From positions 5,250,001-5,314,000 of the forward strand of contig NC_080422.1 in NCBI RefSeq assembly GCF_029873635.1: 64,000 bases of DNA. Direction: 5' to 3'. The notes under the pieces are model-generated. The model did not search any database. It saw nothing but the letters and a program-made list of their open reading frames with translations, and had not been told where the DNA came from. Shown one piece after another: positions 35,038 to 47,375 of this stretch. The DNA is from Malania oleifera. Lineage: Eukaryota > Streptophyta > Magnoliopsida > Santalales > Ximeniaceae. Numbering within the stretch: the stretch's first letter is position 1; every line of letters starts with the position of its first letter. The position numbers and the translations under genes were made by a program.

Positions 35038-35304
35038 ATCTCCCATCCTTACAAAAATTTTGTCCTCGACATTTGCCATCTCTCATTCATAAAATAATGT
35101 CCGGAATACACATATACAAACTACCAACAAGAAACTAGTGACTACTACAGCGAAGTCCCATCATACACATACACATACATACCCTCACTTATAGCGGAGA
35201 AATACCATGGTTACATATACAACGGTCTCAGGAGTTCACAATACACACATACTCTCGACGACTAACCACCTATCCCAGCCCACATTAGGATCATGTACAA
35301 GTGC

Positions 35305-36965
35305 TCAAAACAACTGTGGATACTTCCGGCGTATCTCCGTTTCCAGTTCCCAAGAAGCTTCCTCAACCTCGTGGTTTTGCCACAATACCTTCACTAATGG
35401 TATCTTTTTGGTACGAAACTTCTGAATTTTACGGTCCAGAACCTGAACAGGTATCTCCTCATATGTTAAAGTATCCCCAATTTCCAACTCATCATAGTTA
35501 ATAACATGTAAAGGATCCAACACGTACTTCCTCAACACGGATATGTGAAACACATCGTGGACCCTCGAAAGTGCTGGAGGTAATGCAATCCTGTAGGCTA
35601 CCGAACCCACTCGCTCAAGTACCTTGAATGGTCTGATATACCTCAAGCTCAGCTTGCCCTTCCCCCCAAATCTCATCACCCCTTTCATCAGAGCGATACG
35701 CAGAAATACCTTACCTCCCACCTCAAACTCTAACTCACACGGTGAACATCTGCGTAACTCGTCTACCGACTCTGAGCTGATCTAATCCTCTTCCGGATCA
35801 AACCCACCTTCTCAGACGCCTGCTGCACGAGTTCAGGTCCTAACACTTGACGTTCACCAACCTCATCCCAACACAACGGAGATTGACACCTCTGACCATA
35901 CAAAGCCTCGAACGATGCCATCCCGATACTAGACTGGAAGCTGTTGTTATAAGCGAACTCCACAAGTGGCATAAACTATATCTAGCTACCACCGAAGTCT
36001 AACACACAAGCTCGCTACATATCTTCCGATATCTGTATCGTCCTCTCCGATTATCCATCAGTCTAGGGGTGGAACGCTATACTGAAAGTAAGCTTCATCC
36101 CTAATGCCACCTACAAGCTCATCCAGAATCAAGAAGTAAACCTTGGATCTCGATCTGACACAATGGACACTGGTACCCCGTGCATTCTCACAATATCTTG
36201 CACATACAAATTTGCTAGCCTACTCAAAGGATAGCCAACTTTCATCGGTATGAAATAAGCAGATTTAGTCAATTTATCCACGATCACCCAAATAGCATTC
36301 TGCCCGTGAAGCGCTGGTGGCAAACCGGTCACAAAATCCATAGAAATATGCTCTCATTTCCACACCGGAATAGGTAAAGGTTGCAATGGCCCTATCGGCC
36401 TCTGATGTTCAAATTTCACCTCTTAACACATCAGACACTGCTCCACGAACTGAGCAATCTGCCTTTTCATACCAGACCACCAGAAGGTATCGCGCAAGTC
36501 TCGATACATCTTCGTACTACTAGGATGTACCGTCAACATAGAACAATGCGCCTCCTCTAAGATCGTCCTTCTGATCTCATCATCGTTCAGAACACACAGT
36601 CTAGTTCCAAATCTCAGCACACCTCCCTCAGAGATGTTAAACTCTGTAGCCAATCCCTGTTGTACCTTTTCCCTAACCTCTGCCAACTCTGCATCACAAG
36701 CCTGTGCGGCTTTTATATGCTCAAACAAGGTCGGTTGGACCACCAAACCAGCAAGATAATCCTGATGATCACCAACCACCAACTCTATACCTGAGCTTTC
36801 CAAATCCCATCTAATGTGACACTGAGTTACAACCGTAGATATAGCTGTAGGCCTTGACTTCCGACTCAACGCATCAGCTACCACATTAGCCTTCCCTGGG
36901 TGATAACTAATCGTGCAATCGTAATCTTTAATCAACTTTAGCCACCGCCTCTGGCTCATGTTCAA
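35305..36965 (-). pseudogene. gypsy B integrase and chromodomain, broken
   Basis: The 180-codon frame 36965-36423 runs from the RNase H end (ADALSRK) into the integrase zinc-binding domain (EEAHCSMLTVHPSSTKMYRDL, then EQCLMC). The core follows at 36341-36129 (MDFVTGLP, then [13 protein letters not shown], both normal) and 35972-35763 (VEFAYNNSFQSS, FEALYGQRCQSPLCW), separated by stops. The last frame (35721-35305) has FHISVLRKYV and a chromodomain block VQVLDRKIQKFRTKKIPLVKVLW, then EEASWE. Chromodomains steer integration toward particular chromatin. Stops at three or more places show it is dead. Confidence 0.9.
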
Positions 36966-38735
36966 CTCCTTCTACGTGAAGAAATACCTGAGGCTCTTAT
37001 GGTCAGTGAAGATCTCATACTGCACCCCGTACAGATAGTGTCACCAGATCTTCAGTGCATACACAATAGCAAATTGTGCGTAGGGTAATTCTTCTCATAC
37101 TTTTTCAATTGTCGAGAGGCATATGCTACTACCTTACCCTGCTACATGAGCACACATCTCAAGCCTTTTAGAGACGCGTCGCTATAAATCACAAACCCAC
37201 CATCCCCCGAAGGAATGGTCAACACTGGAGCAGTAACTAGCCGGTGCTTCAACTCCTGAAAGCACTGCTCGCAAGCACTAGTCCACTCAAATTGAACTCC
37301 CTTCCTGGTCAATCGTGTCAAAGGTCCAGACAGTTTAGATAATCCCTCTACGAATTGACGATAGTAACCCGCCAGTCCCAGAAAACCCCAAACCTCCTAC
37401 ACATTCTTCGGCCTTACCTAGTTGACCTTAGCTTCAATTTTGCTAAGATCAACTAATTTACCATCCCCAGTAACCACATGGCCTAAGAACGCAATTTGAC
37501 TCAACCAGAATTCACACTTCTTCAACTTAGCATACAACTTCTTCTCCGGTAGAATTTGTAACACTAACCTCAAATGTTCCACGTGCTCTTCCGTACTCCT
37601 CGAGTATACCAGAATATCGTCAATGAATACCACCACGAATCGATCCAAGTACTTATGGAAAACCTTGTTCATCAGATCCATGAACACTGCCGAAGCATTC
37701 GTTAACCCAAATGGCATGACTAAGAACTCATAGTGGCCATATCTGGTTTGGAAAGCTGTCTTCGCTACATCCTCCGCTATAACCCTCACCTATTGATATC
37801 CTGACCGCAAGTCGAATTTCAAAAAGACCCGCGTTCCCTGCAACTGGTCAAAAAGATCATCTATACGAGGTAAAGGATAGCGATTCTTGACAGTTACCTT
37901 ATTAATCTCACAGTAATCAATGTACATCCGCATCGACCCGTCCTTCTTGTTCACAAATAGTACTGGAGCTCCCCAGGGCGAAACACTAGGTCAAATGAAA
38001 CCCCTGTCTAGTAATTCTTGCAACTGCTCCTTCAACTCCCGAAGTTCTGCTGGAGCCATCTGGTATAGAGCTTTAGAGAGCGGTGCCTTACCAAGTAGCA
38101 ACTCTATCGTAAACTCCACCTCATGATCTGGAGGTAAATCAGGTAAATCATCTGGAAACACATCTGGGAACTCGCTAACTACCCAAATGTCCTCGAGTTT
38201 CAACTCATCCCGCGGCGGTTCCCTCATACAAGCTGGGTATCCCTGACATCCGTCTAAGAGTAGCCTCCTCGCCTGTAGTGCCAACAGAATTTGTGGCGCT
38301 GGACGCACACACGATCCCACGAATTCATACCCCTGCTCCCCAGGAGGTTTAAAAACTACCACCTTCCTACGACAGTCGATCACAGCATAACTGGAGAACA
38401 AACAATTCATCCCCAGAATGACATCGAACCCCGACATGTCGTATACCATGAGATTCACCGGTAGTAGCTTTCCCTGAATTTCCACTGGGTAGTCTACCAA
38501 CATCCTCCTACAGAAAGATACACTCACAGATGGCGTAGTAACAGATAACACTTCATTCATGTCTCAGGTCCCCACTCCACACCATCCCACAAAATTCACA
38601 GACGCCAAGGAATGGGTTGCACTTGAATCAAACAACATAGAAGCTTTATTTGAAAGCAATATTAAGTTACTTGTCACCACATTACCTGTATGCTCAGCTT
38701 CCACTGGAGTAAGAGAGTATACTCTAGCCGGAGCT
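36966..38735 (-). pseudogene. gypsy B protease, reverse transcriptase and RNase H, broken
   Basis: The protease block reads LFDSSATHSLAS where DSGATHSF is usual, so the glycine of the active-site triad is replaced by serine. The ILGMNCLF block follows where GMDWL is usual. A 189-codon frame (38560-37991) leads into the reverse transcriptase. The 37789-37418 frame has [20 protein letters not shown] and the intact catalytic box [12 protein letters not shown]. RNase H is in pieces near 36980-37240 with stops. Order is normal for Ty3/gypsy. Confidence 0.9.
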
Positions 38736-39680
38736 GTATTCATCTGAACGGTTCCCCGAGGTATCTGGTTGCTCCCTCGGCTCCCACTGGTTGCAGGCAC
38801 ATCTCGCTTCGGTGCACGACAATCACGAAACATGTGACCTGGCTAGTCACAGTTATAGCAGTTACCTCCAAATGACTGGCACTCACCCTCGTGCCATTTA
38901 TGGAATCTGGCACAACGTCCACGAGTCTGACTCCCTTGAGAATCCTGGCACTCGGTATTCTGGCAGTAGCCCGAGCCCTTACTCCTCTTCTTCCACAATC
39001 CATGACGAGATCCTGTCTAAGAACCAGATGGTACTGTTCTCTTCCTCGATTCCTGATTCGCCCCATCCTCTCGGATACCAGTCTCAATCACCGTGGCCTT
39101 ATCCACCAACATTGAGAACTCGCGGATCTGAAGCATACCCACCAGTCTGCGGATATTCTTCCTTAAACCCTTCTCGAACCTCCGAGTCTTTTCATACTCG
39201 CTCGAGATCATACATGGTGCAAAGCGGGACAACTCTATATACCGAGTTGCATAACCCTGCACTGTCATACTCCCCTGAGTCAAAGCAGAAAACTCATCTA
39301 CCTTTGCATCACGTATAGAAACCGGGAAGTATCTGTCGAAGAACACCTCCTTGAAACGGCTCCACGTTATCTCCTCAGGACCAACCCTCTGCTTCTCCAG
39401 TAGATTCACCACAGTCCACCATCGACCTACGTCCCCATACAGCTGGAAGGTAGCATAAAGGACTCGCTGCCTATCCGTGCAGTGCAGGACCTCCAAGATC
39501 CTCTCAGTCTTCTCCACCCAGTCCTCTGTTATCGTCGAGTCAGGTCCTCTAGAGAACATCGAAGGATGCATGCGTGTGAACCTCTCAATGGAGCACCCTG
39601 CAGCAATAGGAGAGCACTCACGTCTCCTCACACTCTACTTGATCTCCCGCAATACCTGCCTCGCCAAACCTTGAGGCATA
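38736..39680 (-). pseudogene. gypsy B gag, nearly open but with late stops
   Basis: A 204-codon frame (39631-39017) covers most of the capsid-like region: IERFTRMHPSMFSRGPD, GDVGRWWTVVNLLEKQ and FKEVFFDRYFPVSIRDAKVDEF. The basic tail and the remnant of the zinc knuckle continue in overlapping frames to about 38740 (C-F-V-I-V-H-R-S stretch near 38835-38860, degenerate). The start codon is not certain: an in-frame stop lies shortly upstream of the recognisable region. Confidence 0.85.
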
Positions 39681-40053
39681 GAAGGAGACTCATCATTTGC
39701 AGTCTCCTCGGAGCCACTTCCCAGGTTATTATCCTTGGGGTCCATTCTGCAACACAATAGGAATCTATCAGTATCCCTACAAAACATATAGTTAATGCAA
39801 TGATCTACACTAATCGTGTTAACTACTCCCTGCGAGGTCTAGGTATGTCCTGTCACACTGACACAAAGGTCATCAATGATCTGCCCTGCTTTTATTGGAA
39901 TCGTCATCCCAGGAAAAACACGAAATACCATCGATAAATCCCGATCTAGTAATCGAACAACCCACAACCAACTCTACCCATATCCATGTCCTATACTCTG
40001 GTATGTACTCATAACTAAGCCTAACCAAGTCTACAAGATCTAACAACCTGATT

Positions 40054-40067
40054 AGCTTTGATACCAA
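40054..40067 (-). promoter_or_regulatory. Primer-binding site of gypsy B
   Basis: On the minus strand, two bases inside the 5' LTR, the sequence reads TTGGTATCAAAGCT. It matches the initiator-Met site TGGTATCAGAGC with one mismatch. Confidence 0.85.
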
Positions 40068-40069
40068 GC

Positions 40070-42042
40070 TGTCAATCCCCGAACCCCGAAATGGGACCCA
40101 AGGGTGAAAATGTAACTAACCTGTCCCTATATCCGATAAAACATCCAAAGATACAGTACAATGGATGAGGGTCCAACCCCGTGGGGTTCCCAGGCACCCT
40201 AAACACATCCAATCACAATCATATACGCAGCGAAAAAAAAGTCATTCTATAACAAAATATACAGTACCATACCAGAGTCTATACACGAGCAAAACACAAC
40301 TCTATCAAAACGTACAAATGGGTGCCCAAATACATCTCAAAATGGCAACCCATCAAAACTACAGTCCTAGCACTTACCCAAGTGCTAAACGCAGTACATC
40401 GGCCACTACGCTCTTTACACTAGGACGCTAGTTCCGGTTACTCAAAGGACCTGTAAAAATGTACGTACAGTAGGGGTGAGACACCTCTTAGTAAGGAAGA
40501 ACACAAGTTATATCGGTGTGTGACATTTGAGTGTTATCATGATACGCTAACATGCATGAATCAATAGTCAAAACAATCAAAACTCAAAGGACCTGTAAAA
40601 ATGTACGTACAACTAGGGTGAGACACTTATCAGTAAGGAAGAACACAGGTTATATCAGTGTGTGGCATTTGAGTGTTATCATGGTACGCTAACATGCATG
40701 AATCAATAGTCAAAACAATCAAAATAGTTCCAGTAATTTCATAATCCAAGCAATACAATTTGGTGTCGTCACACCCTTCGACTCGAAGTCAGATTGCCTG
40801 GTGGTATTTCACACCCTTCGGTAAAAACTGGTGATCTGGTGATATTTCACACCCTTCGGCCAACGCTCACAGTCTGGTGATATTTCACACCCTTCGGCAA
40901 ACGTTGGTGCCCCCGGTAACCTGGCATAGCATCAGCGTTGAACCGGTGCAGATCTGGTGTTCACACACCCTTCGACTCGAAAGCTGACCAATCTAGTGGT
41001 ATTGCGCACTCTTCGGTAAAAGCCAAATTTTCAAACCTAGAACAATTCGGAACACCGTTCCTATTTCACCAAAATACAACATATGCATGCTCATATAACC
41101 AAACAAACCACACCCATTTGGTAATCTAATTTATGGTTTTCCAAAAAAATACGGTTTAAACAAGTCAAGGCACGTCCATCCCAATATCATAGTATAAATC
41201 AACATATACCCACGGTTTTCAACAAAACCAGGGATGCAGCCCATCGCCCCCTTTTCCCAAAACTGTAATAATGAAAAACCCATAGTTTTCCTCATTAGAT
41301 CCCCCCCAAATGAGTAGCCAAAACACACACAAGATGGTGGACCACAGTTCCACCAAGTCCGATTTCAAAAATAACCGATATAAACACAGTTCCCCTTACC
41401 TTTTCCCCATATAGCAAATCCCGAACTCCAAGGCCCCTAAACAGCGAATCAAGTTCCAAAACCTACAAGTCACAGTACAGAATATGTTCACAAGACTATT
41501 ACCTACAAAACTATCGGATCATAAATGAAAACCGAGCCTTACCTCAATTTTTCACTAAAACCCGAAAATCTCTGAATCAAGATTGCGATCTATAGAAGTT
41601 GTAGAGAATCCTTCCACGATCCTCATGGTAACTTCAGATTTCCGATTCCATCAACGATCGACAAAGAAATCTAGAAAGAGAGAGTGTAGAGAGAGTTCTA
41701 GAAAGAGAGAGAGATAGGATTGAAGTTTCTTAGCTTAGAAGAAATGAAAATTCCTATTTATAGCCCTTTGACCCGGCCCAACTCATCGACGAAATGGTGC
41801 CTTCGTCGATGAATCTTCCACTACCTTCGTTGACGAATCGGTGGCCTCGTCGACGAATCTAAGATCACCAATTTTTCCGAGACTCCTCGGCTTCTCCTCG
41901 TCGATGAGTCTCTGAATTTCGTCGACGAGAAGAACAAAGGCTTTATCGACGAAATCTGGCTTCGTCGACGAATCTTGGTCTTTACCAAAATGTCCCTCTC
42001 TTTAAATATTTAAACCCATTTATCACGGTTCGGGTTCTTATA
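40070..42042 (-). mobile_element. 5' LTR of gypsy B, with an internal 142-bp duplication
   Basis: It matches 33228-35037 and runs from TGTCAATCCCC at 40070 to TTCTTATA at 42042 (TTACA in the partner). It is longer than its partner mainly because 40441-40582 is repeated at 40583-40724. The duplicated segment includes the GGTGAGACACCTC motif, so this LTR has two copies of it. TCGTCGACGA-type motifs lie at 41780-41970 and the TATA box near 41752. Confidence 0.92.
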
Positions 42043-42047
42043 ATCAT

Positions 42048-43098
42048 AATTACTCAAAAACCTTTTCGGACGATTGTGTGTTTGTGAAAAAATTTCTGGA
42101 TGGTACTTATATTATTCTCTTACTCTTTGTTGATGATTTGCTCATTGTAGGACAAGGCTTGTCCAAGATTGACAAGTTGAAGTTGGAGTTGAGTAAGTCT
42201 TTTGCTATGAAAGACTTGGGACTGACAAAGCAAATCCTTGGCATGAGAATTGTTCATGATCGAGAAAAAGGACAAATTTGGTTGTCTCAATAAAGCTACA
42301 TTGAAAAAGTGTTTGAGAGGTTTAATATGGATAAAGCAAAACCCGTTGGTTGCCCACTTGCCAATCACTTCAAGCTTAGTACAAAACAAAGTCCTACAAG
42401 TGAGAAAGATAAGGAAGAGATGAAGAAAATTCCTTATGCTTCGGCCGTTGGTTCTTTAATGTATGCAATGGTTTGCACAAGACCAGATTTAGCTCACCCT
42501 ATTGGAGTTGTTAGTCAATTTCTCTCTAATCTGGGAAATAGCATTGGTTAGCGGTAAAATGGATTCTCTGATACCTTAGAGGCACTTTGAAGGTGTGTTT
42601 GTGTTTTGGAAATGGTAAATCTATGCTCCATGGATTCATGGATGCCGACATGGCTGGTGATGTTGATTCTAGAAAATCAACTTTGGGTTATTTGATGACT
42701 TTTGCAAGGGGGGCTATGGCATGGCAATCTAAATTACATAAATGTGTTGCTCTATCTACTACGGAAGCTGAGTTTATTGTCATTACGGAAGCTTGCAAAG
42801 AATTGTTTTGGTTGAAGAGATTCTTAAAAAAGAGTTGGGGATGGAACAGGAAAGGTATGTTCTTTATTGTGATAGCCAAAGTGCAATTCATTTGAATAAA
42901 AATTTTATCTTCCATTCAAAGTCAAAACATATTGATGTTAGATATCATTGGATTTGAGATGTGTTGGATAAGAAATTGTTGGAACTTGAAAAAATTCACA
43001 CTGATGATAATGGTTCAGATATGATGACGAAAGCATTGTCTAGGGACAAGCATGTGAAGTGTAGATTTTTGACCGGATTGATGGAGTCATCCTCATAA
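42048..43098 (+). pseudogene. copia pol 3' part: reverse transcriptase end and RNase H
   Basis: The copia frame resumes after gypsy B with DDCVFVKKFLDGTYIILLLF, then VDDLLIVG, which holds the catalytic VDD. It continues with KDLGLTKQILGMRI, stops once, and resumes with YASAVGSLMYAMVCTRPDLA. After stops, RNase H appears at 42587-42895 (GFMDADMAGDVDSRKSTLGY, TTEAEF). The end is frame-shifted, and a polypurine tract (GAGAGGGGGAGA, 43102-43113) precedes the 3' LTR. Confidence 0.9.
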
Positions 43099-43115
43099 GT
43101 CGAGAGGGGGAGATT

Positions 43116-43720
43116 TATTGGGTTTCCCTCCTTGTGGGGCCCAATGCCTTGAAAAAGCTTTATCACTTTAATGTTTGTTGGCTTCCCAGTAAAAGCAAAA
43201 TTTTTGCAACATGCTTTGGAATTAAAAACCAAGCCACGCGGTGTAGCAGCCGCAAGCTACCCCTTCGTCTTTCTTTCTCCATTTTTATTACAGCAGCCTC
43301 TCCATTATGTTTTCACTCACGTCTGTAGCTTCCTCACGCTTGCAGTTAGCACTAGTGTCGGTCATCTTCTGTTGCAGCAACCTACTATTCTGGCTGTGTA
43401 TTATCAACATATTGGTATTTTTCTGGTTGTGCTCATTTTGGTTGGTTCTTTGGAGCTTTGTTCAGAATATTTGGTCAGGCATTTCCATCTTGCTACATTT
43501 GTTTATACACTCTTGTGTATTTGTAAGGCTTATGTCTTTTGTATCCATTTTGTACAACATATTTGGTGATAGTGAATTTGGACCACCGTGCCCCGTGGAC
43601 GTACCTCAACATTTGAGAGAACCACGTTAAATTTTGCGAGTCTCATTTTATTTATTTATTTGCATTACTCCATTGATTTACTTATGGGAATTAGTTCATA
43701 TATAATATTTTTTTCCAACA
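43116..43720 (+). mobile_element. 3' LTR of the copia element
   Basis: It is 605 bases long and matches 29778-30379 at about 93% by hand alignment. The first dinucleotide is TA instead of TG. It ends TTTTTCCAACA and is followed by the TCTTC duplication. Confidence 0.94.
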
Positions 43721-44339
43721 TCTTCTTCTCATGCTAGCCTCCTCCCCAAATAATTTTATCCTCAATTAATTCTCCCCAAAATAATCCCTCTCTCTCTCTC
43801 TCTCTCTCTCCCCGCAACCCCCACCCCCTATTTTTTATTATCTTCTCTCTCTTCTCTCTTTACTTCTCTCCTCTCCTTCTCCCGTAGCCACCAACCCCCC
43901 ATCTTTGTTTTTATTTTCTCTCTCTCCCTCTCTCTTTCCTTCCCCCTCTTTTTCTCCTACAGCCCCAACCCCCATTATTTTTGTTTCTTTTCTATCTCTT
44001 CCTCTCTTTATCCTTCTCCCTTATATTTCTTCTACAACCCCATTTCGCTTGCCCTCATTTCCCTATAAATAGGAGAGTTCTCTTTACTGAAATCTCACAA
44101 CTTTTATGTGAAAAATTTTCTAGAGGAAGAGAAGGAAAAGTGAGTGAAAGAATTAGCGATAGAAAAGAATTTTTATACACTTAAAATTCTCACTCCTCTG
44201 CTCTTTTCAATCTCATTTTTAAGAGATAAAAATTTGTTGTGACCGTTTCATAGGGTTAAGTCAGGGTAAATAGTTTGATTATATCAGTTTTGTATAAAAT
44301 ATATATCCAAGTTTAATAGTGAGTTTGATTATTGTAGTT

Positions 44340-44387
<48 letters not shown>

Positions 44388-45309
44388 CCAAGTTTATTTT
44401 TTTTAAGAAAATATTTTAAATCTCTCAAGTAATTTTTAGCATTATGATATTCTGTTAAAAATAAATATTTTTATTACGAAAATCGTGTAACATTTATTTT
44501 TATTAAATTACATTACATGTTTTATGAAGCAATAAGATATGGTAAAATTTTATGATATTGTTTTTAATTGAATAAAGTATATACTAGTATGTTTTTAAAA
44601 TCCCTTATGGTTCAGAGATCACAGAATTATAGATGTTCGGTACCGTAGCTTACAGTTTATAGTTTGCGGAGTGTGCCCACACTGTTTTACATAGTAGTTT
44701 TGTTCTCCTAAGTGCACACCTGATTTTGGATCAGGATTTCATAGGAAAAATCTCACTTATAGTTACAGTTTGATTTAGTTTGGTCGGCCAGCCAATTAAG
44801 TTTAGTTTTCAGACTGCACAACTTTATCATGAGGGTAAACATAACTTACAGTTAACGGACCTAAAAAAAGTTTTTACAATATAAGTAAATATATATTTAT
44901 GTGAACATGGTCATATTTAGTAGGCCTAAATGATGTTTTGAAAGAAAAGCATGAAAGAAAGTATATATATACAACTATTATAGGTATAGTTAACAATTAA
45001 TAGTTACAGTATATAGTTATGAATTTTACAATTGTAGTTTGATGAAAATAATTTTATGCAAAAGTTTATAAATGTTTTATAGTTTTGAAACTATAGTATT
45101 AAATGTTATTGTTACAAATTATGGTACAGTAAAACTCATCTTAACCAAACACTGATAAAATATCTCTTACTTACTGAGTGTTGTCTCACCCAAATATTAT
45201 CTCAAATTATCGATAGCTTTGAAGAGCGTATCGAAAATCAGGTGTAGCAAATGCGTAGGCGGGATTAGAAAGAGTAATTTAGAATAAATATTAAATTGGA
45301 TATGTTTTT

Positions 45310-47375
45310 TGTTGACTTTTTGAGTTCGTCTCCTGTTTTGATTATGACAAACCACAGTATCTCATCCGTGTGTATGAACAAGTTTACTTTTCTAAGCACG
45401 GATAACAGATAAGAAATGGAAGCCAAGAAGCACTTAAACAAGCATATATTTCGGTGCAATCCATGCTATAGCAAAGGAGCAGAGCATGAAATTCTTTCAC
45501 TTTTCATTCAAGTTGTATTGTATTGTGTTATATTTTCTTTGGGTTTGTTATAATCCTTGATCTGTAATAATTAATGCATGACATGCATGGTAGGACTATA
45601 AGCTCAAATGACCACAAGAAATCAATGACCATAGAAAAGACTTCGGTCGACCAACGCCAGGTTTTTAGGCTAAATTAAAAAGCCTAGGTCGTAGACTAAC
45701 CATAGGTCCCTGCACATCACTTTGATAAATCCCATCAATTGTACAAATACTATCTATGCAGACAAGGGAAATTTATATTCAAAAATAAGACTTAGAACTT
45801 AATTTGAAAGGGTTTCGGGTGACCGAACCGTGTATGTTGAAAATTCTTCGATTGACCGAATAGGAAAAAAGTCAAAATAGTTGACTTTGGTCGGGCGACA
45901 AATGATAAGTTTGGGCAACCGAACTTAGAACCGGGCGACCGAACCTTGAGCGTTTGGAAAATTGCCTTAGGTTCAGCCACCCAACCATTCTCTTAGGCAC
46001 TTGAACTGGAAAAACACATTTTCCATCTATGTCTGTTTGGGTAACTGACCTTATGGATCGGGCGACCGAAAATCTCAGGTTGGCCTATTTTTACCACAGG
46101 TTATTAAGGGAAAAACAGGGTTATTTTGGGTTAAATTTGTTTAAAATATTTTTAATAATTCCCACTATATCCCAATGATCAAAATTTTGAGTATGTCTAT
46201 ATATATGAGCTCATTTACAAAAAATTAAGAGAAGATTAGTGATTTGATTAAGAAAATATCCTCTAAATTTTTTGAGAGCCTTTTATTCACATACAAGCCA
46301 AAGCTCTCATCCTTTGCTCATTCCTTTGAAAAATCTTAGTGAGTGAGAGCATATTGAGATTACCTACATTCCTTATACAAGCTTATACTCTCTTGGTTTT
46401 GATTGAGTATTGATTTTCTTGTGAGAGTAAGTCAAAAATTTTCCCATTGATTTAATCCATATATTCATTTGTGGGGGAAATTTTGTGAGCTTCTGAGTCT
46501 TTGTACTATTATTGCAAGACTCTTGAGCTTATATTGTGTTTGTGGAGAAAACAATTTTTGACAAGCTTGCTTTGAAAAATCTCTTATGCTTAGACTTTTG
46601 AATATCATTTTGAGAGATTTGATCATACTCTTGAAAATCTTTGAAACCCTATTTGTGATTGAGATATATTTATATATATATATATATATTGTTTCAAAGA
46701 TCGAATGACAATACACTCCTGTTCTTGATTGCTTATTGACATTACATTGAGTGTTATTGCACATATTTTGCACTGAACTTAGAGTTCTTATCATATTGAA
46801 ATGCATTGATTATACTGTGTTGAAATGTAGTACAAATTTGTTTGTATTAGAAGCATCCTTATTTGTACGCAAATTTGTATTTGTTGGTTGTATTCCAGGC
46901 GTAGCCTGAGGGGTGGTTGATCTAACCCATAAGGATCGGTAGAGCCTTCTTCGCCCTGCAAGGAGAGTATGTAAAGGTTAAGGTCAGCCCTGGTGTAATT
47001 TGACCTGGTTGTAACCAATGTTGCTCCACCAGTTAAGTGACCAATAGTGGTAATCATCGGGTTTGCGAGTTAAGGCGGGGACATAGGCAGTATTGGTCGA
47101 CCCCGATAACATTTCTTGTGCCTACTTTTGATTTTCGCACTTAAATTTACACACTTGAATGTTGTTATTTTAATTACAGTGTTTGGTTGAGAAATACTGA
47201 GATTGCTTTAATTGCTTTACATTTCTACTCAGTTTACTTAGTTTGATTTTTATTGAGTTGGATACTACATAGAAAGACCCTAGGTTGGGAAATACTATTT
47301 GTGGAATTGAAATCAACTTAGGAAGTTTTAATTTTTCCAATTCACCCCCCTCTTGGGATTGCACCAAAGTTAATA
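45310..47375 (+). mobile_element. SIRE-like copia solo LTR in the palindrome's left arm
   Basis: It starts TGTTGACTTTTTGAG and ends AATTCACCCCCCTCTTGGGATTG followed by a CACCAAAGTTAATA terminus. These ends match the LTR at 49276-51002 read on the minus strand. Inside are many short GGGCGACCGAAC-type units (45830-46075). It is flanked by TTTTT on both sides (45305-45309 and 47376-47380). Removing it restores the palindrome arm, whose sequence continues as ATATCTTGAAATTTTT, complemented in the right arm. That match is stronger support than the homopolymer duplication. Confidence 0.86.

Larger units (their letters stand above)
33228..42042 (-). mobile_element. Ty3/gypsy element B nested in the copia reverse transcriptase
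   Basis: The element has LTRs at 33228-35037 and 40070-42042, a primer site and gag-pol remnants on the minus strand. ATCAT duplications flank it at 33223-33227 and 42043-42047. Joining the two copia halves across one ATCAT gives a continuous frame (SFMIDH followed by NYSKTFSDDCVF), which confirms the boundaries. The chromodomain at the end of pol places it in the chromovirus branch, probably Tekay/Del. Confidence 0.95.
29778..43720 (+). mobile_element. Ty1/copia element with a nested gypsy element
   Basis: The element has two LTRs (29778-30379 and 43116-43720), a perfect primer site, gag and pol remnants in the order gag, protease, integrase, reverse transcriptase, RNase H, and TCTTC target duplications (29773-29777 and 43721-43725). 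Without gypsy element B (33228-42042) it would be about 5.1 kb, normal for the superfamily. By my hand alignment the LTRs differ at about 44 positions in 600 (around 7%), so the insertion is not recent. The order of domains, with integrase before reverse transcriptase, defines Ty1/copia; the protein style suggests the Tork/Tnt1-like group, not proven. Confidence 0.94.

Noticed and set aside
38791..39318. A 175-codon plus-strand frame
   Set aside because: It is the reverse of the gypsy B gag and zinc-knuckle region, Ser/His/Pro-rich as expected for an antisense shadow.
44346..44384. TA microsatellite in the left palindrome arm
   Set aside because: It is absent from the right arm and is an ordinary microsatellite expansion.
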